Shown here: positions 1-5,694 of the stretch, one piece after another
Layout: the number at the start of each line of letters is the position of its first letter
How positions within the stretch are numbered: the first letter of the stretch is position 1
DNA from: an uncultured Bacilli bacterium
GTDB taxonomy: Bacteria; Bacillota_I; Bacilli_A; RF39; UBA660
Direction of reading: 5' to 3'
Length of the DNA: 5,694 nucleotides
Assembly (NCBI GenBank): GCA_948687865.1
Contig: CAPQQE010000033.1
Coordinates: forward strand, 6,104 to 11,797
Notes under the pieces: model-generated
Told to the model about the DNA's origin: nothing
Seen by the model: only the letters and a program-made list of their open reading frames with translations
Databases searched by the model: none
Made by a program: the position numbers and the translations under genes

Positions 1-2081
1 CTGGTGAATCAGGAAGTGGCAAATCAACTTTATTAAATGTAATAAGTGGTCTTGATACATATGAAGAAGGAGAGATGTATATTGATGGTAAGGAGACTAG
101 TCATTATACTGAAAAAGATTTTGAAGATTATAGAAGAAAATATGTTGGAAATATATTTCAAAATTTTAACCTAGTAAATAGTTATACCGTATATCAAAAT
201 ATAGAACTAGTTTTACTATTAAATGGTAATAAAAAGAAAGATATAAAAAATAAAGTTATAGAATTAATTAAGAAAGTTAATTTATATAAATTTAGAAATA
301 CTAAGGTATCTCGTTTATCAGGGGGACAAAAGCAAAGAGTTGCGATTGCAAGAGCTCTTGCCAAAGATACACCAATCATTATTGCTGATGAACCAACAGG
401 AAATTTAGATAGTAAATCTGCCTGTGAAGTAATTAAAATATTAAGTGATATATCTAAAGATAAATTAGTCATTATAGTTACACACAATTATGATCAAGTG
501 GAAGAATATGTAACTAGAAAAATAAAAATGCATGATGGTAAATTGTTAGAAGATAAGATTATAAGAAAGGCAAATGAAGTTAAAAATATTTCTATTGCTA
601 AATATGATAATATTACGAGTATTAATAAATTAAGACTATCTATTAGAAATACATTTAATATTATTCCAAAGTTTTTACTTATATTTTTGGTATATTTATT
701 TATCACAGTCGCAGTTATTAGTGAATATGCATCTAATCAGGAACAAAAATATATTGCATCAAAAGAGGGATATAATGATGTATTTAATGATACAAGTGAT
801 AAAAGGATAATTATAAAGAAAAATGATGGTTCTGAATTTACAAATGATGATTATGAAAAGATAGGTAAAATTAAAAATGTAGATTATATTGTTAAAAATG
901 ATTTGCTACTTGATAAAACTATTGGGATGACTGATAATGAAAATTATTGGATTAGTGGGTCTGCTAATGATTTAAAGAACTTTAAAGGTAAATTGGATTT
1001 AGGGAGAATGCCTAAAAATGATAATGAGGTAATAATTCAAGGAAATAAAGGTGATTATTATCTTGGTGTGATGGCAAATGATTTATTATCAAAAGAATTA
1101 TTTTTGCAGGATTATAATACAGGGGATGTAATTAATAATAGAAAAATTAAAATAGTTGGTATTAAATATATAGATACCTATCAAAATACAATATATTTTA
1201 GTGATATGGTAATTAATGATTTTTTATTTCAAATAAATCAAGCTTATAGTAATATAAAAACCTTATTTATGGATAAATATTATAGTTCTTCTGAAACGGG
1301 ATTTAATGTTAAGGCTAATAATAAGGTACCAAGTGGTAGTGTATATATATCAAATGATTTAAGTTATTTGTGCCCAAGAGAAAACTGTAATAACAAAGGG
1401 ATAAGTATTGAGGTAGATAATTTATATTATAATGAAGTTCTAAATTTAAATGTAAATAAAATTTATACTAAGAGAAATATTAAAAAATTACTTGATTTGG
1501 ATTATGAGAATAATAATGGATATATTTACATTAATAATGATGATTATAATAAATTATTTAACAAAGGTAATTATCAAAGTAGTGTGTTTATAAAAGATAT
1601 AAAGCTAACTTATGAAACAGTTAAGGAACTTAACGATAATAACTATAAATCTCTTGTAGTAAAAGATACTTTAATTAATAGAGGATCTAAAGAAATTATT
1701 ACAATAATGGGAACTGTTATTACAGTAATATTAATTATAGCATTATTCTTTATTTCATATTTTGTTATAAATATTATTTTAAAGTCAAGGAATGTTTATT
1801 TTTCAACAATTAGAATGCTTGGGGCTACTAAAGGAGTTGCAAAGCAATTACTTATATTAGAATTACTTATAGTCTGTAATTTATCATATTTTACATTTAT
1901 CGGATTTATATATTTTAATAACAATGTTAGTTTTATACAAACAATAATAAATTATTTAAATTTAAGTGATTATATAATTTTGTATATTGTATTAATTTTA
2001 ATGTCTTACTTAATAAGTTTAAAATTCTCTAAAAAACTGTTTAAAAAAAGTGCTATAAGTACTATTAAAGAGGAGGTGTAA
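1..2081 (+). CDS. ABC transporter ATPase-permease fusion, MacB/FtsX type (5' partial)
   Basis: Half of a probable ABC exporter or envelope-acting transporter in the cytoplasmic membrane; substrate unknown. The open frame runs from base 3 (bases 1-2 end a cut codon) and begins in the Walker A motif GESGSGKST (3-29), so by comparison with the next gene about 35-40 codons are missing. The ATPase follows in order: Q-loop Gln at 159-161, signature LSGGQ at 315-329, Walker B IIIADE ending at 392, D-loop NLDS, and switch His at 483-485. A short linker leads to one membrane helix (about 672-722), a roughly 320-residue extracytoplasmic domain, then three more helices (about 1695-1782, 1848-1916, 1971-2022). 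The segment IRMLGATKGV after the second helix is typical of FtsX-type permeases. This NBD-TM1-outer domain-TM2-4 order matches MacB. The outer domain has one GRMP...NEV motif (1002-1037) and an isolated CX4C pair (1371-1388). The ATG at 75 is internal, not the start. It ends 3 bases before its partner gene. Confidence 0.93.
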   Translation, partial: GESGSGKSTLLNVISGLDTYEEGEMYIDGKETSHYTEKDFEDYRRKYVGNIFQNFNLVNSYTVYQNIELVLLLNGNKKKDIKNKVIELIKKVNLYKFRNTKVSRLSGGQKQRVAIARALAKDTPIIIADEPTGNLDSKSACEVIKILSDISKDKLVIIVTHNYDQVEEYVTRKIKMHDGKLLEDKIIRKANEVKNISIAKYDNITSINKLRLSIRNTFNIIPKFLLIFLVYLFITVAVISEYASNQEQKYIASKEGYNDVFNDTSDKRIIIKKNDGSEFTNDDYEKIGKIKNVDYIVKNDLLLDKTIGMTDNENYWISGSANDLKNFKGKLDLGRMPKNDNEVIIQGNKGDYYLGVMANDLLSKELFLQDYNTGDVINNRKIKIVGIKYIDTYQNTIYFSDMVINDFLFQINQAYSNIKTLFMDKYYSSSETGFNVKANNKVPSGSVYISNDLSYLCPRENCNNKGISIEVDNLYYNEVLNLNVNKIYTKRNIKKLLDLDYENNNGYIYINNDDYNKLFNKGNYQSSVFIKDIKLTYETVKELNDNNYKSLVVKDTLINRGSKEIITIMGTVITVILIIALFFISYFVINIILKSRNVYFSTIRMLGATKGVAKQLLILELLIVCNLSYFTFIGFIYFNNNVSFIQTIINYLNLSDYIILYIVLILMSYLISLKFSKKLFKKSAISTIKEEV
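2071..2078 (+). promoter_or_regulatory. Ribosome binding site for the second ABC gene, inside the end of the first
   Basis: AGGAGGTG is a near-perfect Shine-Dalgarno sequence lying in the last codons (Glu-Glu-Val) of the upstream gene. Six bases separate it from the ATG at 2085. Its place within the upstream reading frame and the 3-base gap between genes point to co-transcription and probably coupled translation, as expected for two subunits of one transporter. It also fixes the start of the second gene. Confidence 0.9.
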
Positions 2082-2084
2082 CTA

Positions 2085-4502
2085 ATGATAACCCTAACTA
2101 ATGTAAATAAATATTTTAATAGACATAGAAAAAATGAATTACATGTTATAAATAATATCTCTATAAAATTAGATAATGTAGGATTAGTTGCACTTTTAGG
2201 ACCAAGTGGGTCAGGTAAGACAACTATATTAAATTCAATTGGTGGTTTAGATAAGATAAAAGGTGGGAAAATTTATATCAATGATAAGAAAATAAGTTCT
2301 AGATGTTCATATAAGGTTGATAAAATTAGAAATTTAAATATTGGGTATATATTTCAAGATTATAAACTAATTGATAATTTAAGTGTATATGATAATGTTT
2401 CTTTAGTTTTAACAATGATAGGAATAAAAGATAAAAATGAAATAAAGAAAAGAACAGAATATGTTTTAGATAAAGTTGGTATGCTTAGATATAAAAGAAG
2501 ACCTGCTGGTATGTTATCAGGTGGAGAAAGACAAAGAGTAGCAATTGCAAGAGCAATTGTTAAAGATCCAGATATTATTTTAGCAGACGAACCAACAGGA
2601 AATTTAGATAGTAAAAATTCTTTAGAAATAATGAAAATAATAAAATCTATTTCTAATGATAAATTAGTAATATTAGTAACTCATGAGCAAAATCTGGCAA
2701 AATTTTATGCTTCTAGGGTTATTGAATTAAGGGATGGAACAATAATTAATGATTATCAAAATGATCATACTGATACATTAGATTACGAAATAGATAATAG
2801 ATTTTATTTAAAGGACTTTAAAAATATAGATACCTTAAAGAATAATGGGACTAATATTAATATTTATAGTGAAGAAAGGCAAGATATAAATCTAGATATA
2901 GTTTTAAAAGATGGTAATATATATATTAGAAATAATAATTCTAAAAAGATAGAAGTAGTAGATGAAAATTCAAGTATTGAACTTATAAATGATCATTATA
3001 AAAAAATAGAAAAGGATGATATTGATAAGTACAGTTTTGACTTTAAAAATTTAATAAATACCAGTTTTAAGAAAAAATATTCATCAATATTTAATCCTAT
3101 TTCACTTATTATAAATGGATTTAAAAAAGTATTTGATTTTTCAATACTTAAAAAAATATTACTAATAGGATTCTTTATATCAGCTATGTTTATAATGTAT
3201 TCTTTTAGTACTATAGGTGCATTATTTGATATAAAAGATGAAGATTTTATAGAGTATAATAAAAATTATTTAATAGTAGATTTAAAGAAAATTAAGGTAG
3301 ATGATTATTTAGATTATGAATCAAAGCAAAATATTAATTATATAATTCCAGGTGATTCATTTGTAACGTTTGAATTAAAAGCAGACGATTTTTATCAAAC
3401 AAATAGTATTGTAAATAATATTACAGGATCACTAGCAGATATACATATGGTTAGTGATAGAGATTTGTTATATGGTAGAATGCCAAATAGTTCTAATGAA
3501 GTTGTTATTGATAGATTATTGATTAAAAGACTAATAGATAAAGAAAATACATTTAAAATGTCAGGTATAATAGATATTAAATATCTAATTGATAAAACTA
3601 TTACTATAAATAATATGAATGATTTTAAAGTAGTTGGTGTTTCAGATAGTTCTAATCCTTGTATATTTACATCAAAAGATAATTTTATAGACATTATATA
3701 TAATTCAAATAAAGATGATGATCCAAGTGAAGATGCAATAATTATGAATTATTCCCTTTTTGAAGATAAATTATCATTAAAAAAAGGTAGATTACCTGAA
3801 AATGATTATGAAATAATTGTAAATACTTCAAATAAAGAAAGTATGCCTTTAAATAAAGAAATTAAAAATAAAGTAAACGGTAATAAGCTAAAAGTAGTAG
3901 GGTATTATGATAGTAAATATAATTACAATTACTATTTTACAAATAGTAATACAATTAAATATAAATTAATTACTGATAAACAATTTTTAACAATATACTC
4001 TGACAATAAAGAAAAGACAATAAATGAGTTTAGAAATTTAAATTTAAATATTAAAGATAGTTATACTTATAGTAAAGATAAATATAAAAAATCAAGGGAA
4101 GAAAAAGTTAAGAATACTATATTAGTTTCTGGTATAATATTATCTATTTCTCTTATAGAAATATTTTTGATAATTAGATCGTCATTCTTATCTAGGATAA
4201 AAGAGATAGGTATATATAGGGCAATAGGTGTAAAAAAGATGGATATTTATAGTATGTTTTCAGGAGAAATTTTTGCAATTACTACTATTGCTAGTGTACC
4301 TGGATTGTTATTCATGACATATATATTAAATGTATTATCTAATGTTAAATACTTAAGAGGGATGTTTATAATAAATATAAATATTATTTTATTAGCTATT
4401 ATATTTATATATATATTTAATCTAATTGTTGGTTTATTACCTGTATTTAATGTATTAAGAAAAAGACCATCACAAATTTTATCTAGAAATGATTTAGAAT
4501 AA
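2085..4502 (+). CDS. ABC transporter ATPase-permease fusion, MacB/FtsX type (805 aa)
   Basis: Complete partner of the preceding gene; likely the second subunit of a heterodimeric membrane transporter, substrate unknown. ATPase domain, residues about 1-225: Walker A GPSGSGKT (39-46), Q-loop Gln91, signature LSGGE (144-148), Walker B IILADE with catalytic Glu169, D-loop NLDS (173-176), switch His200. All key residues are present, so it should hydrolyse ATP. Residues about 230-350 form a polar, probably beta-rich linker that the upstream protein lacks. Membrane helix 1 lies at about 358-378, the extracytoplasmic domain at about 380-675, and helices 2-4 at about 679-699, 729-750 and 766-788. The cytoplasmic segment RIKEIGIYRAIGVKK after helix 2 is the FtsX-family motif. 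The outer domain carries two copies of a GR(M/L)P...(N/Y)E(V/I) motif (464-475, 568-579), each followed by KVVG (515-518, 603-606), suggesting a repeated fold unit. The start is set by a strong ribosome site at 2071-2078. The ABC assignment is firm; specificity for a peptide, lipid or drug cannot be read from the sequence. Confidence 0.95.
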   Translation: MITLTNVNKYFNRHRKNELHVINNISIKLDNVGLVALLGPSGSGKTTILNSIGGLDKIKGGKIYINDKKISSRCSYKVDKIRNLNIGYIFQDYKLIDNLSVYDNVSLVLTMIGIKDKNEIKKRTEYVLDKVGMLRYKRRPAGMLSGGERQRVAIARAIVKDPDIILADEPTGNLDSKNSLEIMKIIKSISNDKLVILVTHEQNLAKFYASRVIELRDGTIINDYQNDHTDTLDYEIDNRFYLKDFKNIDTLKNNGTNINIYSEERQDINLDIVLKDGNIYIRNNNSKKIEVVDENSSIELINDHYKKIEKDDIDKYSFDFKNLINTSFKKKYSSIFNPISLIINGFKKVFDFSILKKILLIGFFISAMFIMYSFSTIGALFDIKDEDFIEYNKNYLIVDLKKIKVDDYLDYESKQNINYIIPGDSFVTFELKADDFYQTNSIVNNITGSLADIHMVSDRDLLYGRMPNSSNEVVIDRLLIKRLIDKENTFKMSGIIDIKYLIDKTITINNMNDFKVVGVSDSSNPCIFTSKDNFIDIIYNSNKDDDPSEDAIIMNYSLFEDKLSLKKGRLPENDYEIIVNTSNKESMPLNKEIKNKVNGNKLKVVGYYDSKYNYNYYFTNSNTIKYKLITDKQFLTIYSDNKEKTINEFRNLNLNIKDSYTYSKDKYKKSREEKVKNTILVSGIILSISLIEIFLIIRSSFLSRIKEIGIYRAIGVKKMDIYSMFSGEIFAITTIASVPGLLFMTYILNVLSNVKYLRGMFIININIILLAIIFIYIFNLIVGLLPVFNVLRKRPSQILSRNDLE

Positions 4503-4504
4503 TC

Positions 4505-4533
4505 TTTACAATAGATAGTTAAAATGTTATAAT
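4505..4533 (+). promoter_or_regulatory. Sigma-A type promoter with extended -10, upstream of the alarmone synthetase gene
   Basis: TTTACA (4505-4510, five of six bases matching the -35 consensus) and a perfect TATAAT (4528-4533) are separated by exactly 17 bases. TGT directly before TATAAT (4525-4527) makes it an extended -10 element. The start of transcription should fall near 4540, giving a leader of about 62 bases. It begins 2 bases after the ABC stop codon. In such AT-rich DNA, TATAAT alone would mean little, but the full combination with ideal spacing in an intergenic gap is persuasive. Any transcript from it meets the hairpin at 4553-4586 before the gene. Confidence 0.72.
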
Positions 4534-4552
4534 TTATCACTAAGATGTATTT

Positions 4553-4586
4553 AATGAAGTAATCCACGGGATTACTTTATTTTTTT
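4553..4586 (+). terminator. Intrinsic terminator or attenuator hairpin between the ABC operon and the alarmone synthetase gene
   Basis: A perfect 9-base inverted repeat (4557-4565 AAGTAATCC, 4569-4577 GGATTACTT) closes a 3-base ACG loop. The stem can extend outwards by four pairs (4553-4556 with 4578-4581, including one G-U). The run of seven T at 4580-4586 follows, the usual form of a Rho-independent terminator on the + strand; the reverse strand has no comparable T run. It would end the ABC operon. Because it lies after the promoter at 4505-4533 and just before the ribosome site at 4587, it also sits within the leader of the next gene. No competing antiterminator pairing is obvious by eye. 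Confidence 0.82.
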
Positions 4587-4591
4587 AGGAG
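4587..4591 (+). promoter_or_regulatory. Ribosome binding site of the alarmone synthetase gene
   Basis: AGGAG lies 10 bases before the ATG at 4602, a slightly long but workable spacing. It supports that ATG as the start. The site directly abuts the T run of the terminator hairpin, leaving no room for another promoter between hairpin and gene. Confidence 0.8.
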
Positions 4592-4601
4592 AATAATTAA
4601 T

Positions 4602-5156
4602 ATGAATAATATACAACTAAATCAACAAACTATATCAGAATTAATGCTTAAGTATAACTTTGCACTTCAAATGCTTGAAACACAACTAAATATATTAATA
4701 AAAGAGTTTGAATTTAAAAATAAGTACAATCCAGTTGAGCATATTAAATCAAGATTAAAAACTGAGAAAAGCGCTATAGAAAAGTTAAATAAGAAAGGTT
4801 ATGAAGTAACAAGTAATAATTTAATACTACATATTCATGATATGATAGGAATTAGGATAGTTTGTTCATTTTTATCAGATGTTTATAATATGGTTAATAT
4901 AATAAAAAATTCTAAACAATTTAAAATAAAGAGTGAAAAAGATTATATAAAAAATCCTAAGAAAACTGGATATATGAGTTATCATTTAATAGTATTTGTT
5001 CCAATATATTTAAATGATAGGGTTGAATATGTAGAATCTGAAATACAAATTAGAACCATTGCGATGGATTTTTGGGCTAGTTTAGATCATAAAATACAAT
5101 ATAAATTCCCAAAGAAAATACCTGATGAAGTTAAAAAAGAAATGTATAATTGTTAA
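4602..5156 (+). CDS. relP: Small alarmone synthetase, RelP/YwaC type ((p)ppGpp synthetase), C-terminally truncated
   Basis: Cytoplasmic enzyme that transfers pyrophosphate from ATP to GDP or GTP to make (p)ppGpp, the stringent-response alarmone. There is one RelA/SpoT synthetase domain (about residues 43-170) and no hydrolase, TGS or ACT domain, the build of small alarmone synthetases. Visible motifs: HIKSRLKTEKS (47-57), HDMIGIR (79-85) with the presumed metal-binding Asp80, DYIKNPKKTGYMSYH (114-128) with the guanine-stacking Tyr124, and EIQIRT (147-152) with presumed catalytic Glu147, followed by AMDFWASLDHKIQYK. From memory the wording (NPVEH, RVEYV, AMDFWASL-HKI-YK) is closer to B. subtilis YwaC/RelP than to YjbM/RelQ; the symbol rests on this. 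The product is 184 residues against roughly 205-215 for the family, because an in-frame TAA (5154-5156) cuts it within the C-terminal helical part; the missing tail is still legible downstream. The catalytic core is whole, so activity may remain, but tetramer assembly could suffer. Expression must pass the hairpin at 4553-4586. Confidence 0.88.
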   Translation: MNNIQLNQQTISELMLKYNFALQMLETQLNILIKEFEFKNKYNPVEHIKSRLKTEKSAIEKLNKKGYEVTSNNLILHIHDMIGIRIVCSFLSDVYNMVNIIKNSKQFKIKSEKDYIKNPKKTGYMSYHLIVFVPIYLNDRVEYVESEIQIRTIAMDFWASLDHKIQYKFPKKIPDEVKKEMYNC

Positions 5157-5225
5157 CTTGATATAAAAGCATTAGATGAAAAAATGTATCAATTAAATGA
5201 AATAGTTAATAATTATAATACTTAA
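5157..5225 (+). pseudogene. Orphaned C-terminal tail of the alarmone synthetase gene
   Basis: Directly after the TAA at 5154-5156 the same frame stays open for 22 codons to a second TAA (5223-5225). It reads LDIKALDEKMYQLNEIVNNY and two further residues. The pattern LDEKM followed by a charged helix is what small alarmone synthetases have at their C-terminus. Adding it gives a 206-residue protein with one interrupted codon, the normal family length. A single substitution making TAA from a sense codon would explain it. There is no ribosome site of its own and it is too short to act alone. Confidence 0.75.
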
Positions 5226-5239
5226 TTTCAAGTACATAA

Positions 5240-5268
5240 TTGTTATTATTTAGTAAATATTATATAAT
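5240..5268 (+). promoter_or_regulatory. Putative sigma-A promoter of the phosphoketolase gene
   Basis: TTGTTA (5240-5245, four of six -35 bases) and a perfect TATAAT (5263-5268) are spaced by 17 bases. Transcription would begin near 5275, leaving a leader of about 18 bases. The site falls in the short gap after the end of the synthetase reading frame, suggesting that the phosphoketolase is its own unit. No convincing terminator separates the two genes, so readthrough from upstream is also possible. AT-richness raises the chance of coincidental matches. Confidence 0.55.
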
Positions 5269-5279
5269 GTATATAGTAT

Positions 5280-5284
5280 AGGAG
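5280..5284 (+). promoter_or_regulatory. Ribosome binding site of the phosphoketolase gene
   Basis: AGGAG lies 8 bases before the ATG at 5293, an ideal spacing, and confirms that start although the frame behind it soon breaks. Confidence 0.8.
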
Positions 5285-5292
5285 TAACTAAC

Positions 5293-5694
5293 ATGAATAA
5301 AAAAATAAGTAGAAAAGAAATTAATAAGTTAAATGAATATTTTAGAGCGGCTAATTATTTGCTTGTCAATTATACTTACTTGATAATCCATTATTAGAAA
5401 GAAAATTACAAAAAGAGGATTTAAAAGCAAATATAGTTGGACATTGGGGAACTGTACCTGGACAAAATTTTATATATACTCATTTAAATAGAATAATAAA
5501 TAAATATGATTTAAATATGATTTATATATCAGGACCAGGTCATGGGGGGAATGCTATTTTATCAAATGTATATTTAGAGGGAACATATAGTGAAGTATAT
5601 AAAGATATAACTGAAGATAGAGAAGGACTAAAGAAATTTTTTAAGCAATTTAGTTTTCCTGGTGGAGTATCAAGCCATGTTGCACCTGAAACTC
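5293..5694 (+). pseudogene. xfp: Xylulose-5-phosphate/fructose-6-phosphate phosphoketolase, N-terminal part, frameshifted (3' partial)
   Basis: Phosphoketolases are cytoplasmic thiamine-diphosphate enzymes that split xylulose-5-P (and often fructose-6-P) with phosphate into acetyl-phosphate and glyceraldehyde-3-P or erythrose-4-P; they drive heterofermentative or bifid-shunt sugar use. The frame from ATG 5293 reads [14 protein letters not shown], the family's N-terminus, then goes astray and stops at TAG 5395-5397. From about 5361 another frame resumes the family sequence without loss: [72 protein letters not shown], running open to the window edge. The conserved histidines of GHWGT, GPGHGG and SHVAPET are all present. 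Usual NYLSxxQxYL spacing implies four bases missing near 5358-5361, in what would encode Leu-Ser. The resumed frame has a stop at 5352-5354 and no good start nearby, so a full enzyme cannot be made as written. Family identity is firm; whether the lesion is biological or a sequence error is open. Most of the roughly 790-residue gene lies beyond the window. Confidence 0.9.

Noticed and set aside
75..77. ATG at 75 as the start of the first ABC gene
   Set aside because: The same frame is open upstream to base 3 and encodes the Walker A motif, essential to the ATPase; the true start is outside the window.
194..487. 97-residue reverse-strand open frame
   Set aside because: It is antisense to the conserved ATPase domain, has no recognisable domain, and its hydrophobic look comes from the complementary AT-rich codons.
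494..706. 70-residue reverse-strand open frame
   Set aside because: Shadow of the first ABC gene, without a recognisable product.
3395..3694. 99-residue reverse-strand open frame
   Set aside because: Antisense to the conserved outer domain of the second ABC gene; composition is typical of a shadow frame.
4247..4567. 106-residue reverse-strand open frame running into the intergenic gap
   Set aside because: Most of it is antisense to the conserved membrane helices of the second ABC gene, and its beginning overlaps the promoter and terminator stem; no known motif.
5154..5225. Programmed stop readthrough or TAA read as an amino acid
   Set aside because: TAA is the ordinary stop of both ABC genes and of the tail frame here; no readthrough signal or selenocysteine-type element is visible. 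A point mutation or error is simpler.
5205..5250. AT-only inverted repeat as a terminator for the alarmone synthetase gene
   Set aside because: The arms match imperfectly, the stem would have no G-C pairs to speak of, and no T run follows; it overlaps the -35 region of the next promoter.
5355..5366. Programmed ribosomal frameshift in the phosphoketolase gene
   Set aside because: There is no slippery heptamer with a downstream structure, family members are not known for it, and a simple frame change would still leave the conserved Leu-Ser-x-x-Gln spacing short by about one residue.

Overview
The window is strongly AT-rich and almost fully coding, with every supportable gene on the + strand. 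Trp is written TGG (in NYW of the first ABC protein, FWA of the alarmone synthetase and HWG of the phosphoketolase) and no reading frame needs TGA as a sense codon, so the standard bacterial code (table 11) fits. The -35/-10 boxes and AGGAG ribosome sites look Gram-positive. Together with a RelP/YwaC-type small alarmone synthetase and a phosphoketolase, this points to a low-GC Firmicute or Acholeplasma-like lineage, possibly an uncultured gut-type Bacilli/Mollicutes genome. The taxon is an inference.

Layout. (1) Bases 1-4502 hold two tandem, translationally linked genes. Each encodes an ABC ATPase fused to a MacB/FtsX-type permease; the first lacks its first ~35-40 codons because the window begins inside its Walker A motif. 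They probably form one heterodimeric, four-plus-four-helix transporter with large extracytoplasmic domains. The substrate is unknown. (2) Bases 4503-4601 hold a near-consensus extended -10 promoter, then an intrinsic terminator hairpin, then a ribosome site. (3) Bases 4602-5156 encode a small alarmone ((p)ppGpp) synthetase of the RelP/YwaC type, cut short by an in-frame TAA; the matching C-terminal tail continues in the same frame to 5225. (4) Bases 5226-5292 hold a second promoter and ribosome site. (5) From 5293 to the window edge lies the N-terminal part of a xylulose-5-phosphate/fructose-6-phosphate phosphoketolase whose frame is broken near codon 23.

How the genes relate. The ABC pair is one operon ending at the hairpin at 4553-4586. 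The synthetase has a promoter of its own, but any transcript reaching it from that promoter or from the ABC genes must read through this hairpin, which makes the site a candidate attenuator. The phosphoketolase appears to be a separate unit. Both downstream genes carry a disabling lesion, about 200 bases apart: either genuine gene decay or a low-quality stretch of assembly. I see no clearly new multi-gene system here; the most unusual points are the terminator inside the synthetase leader, the paired lesions and the asymmetric build of the two ABC proteins.
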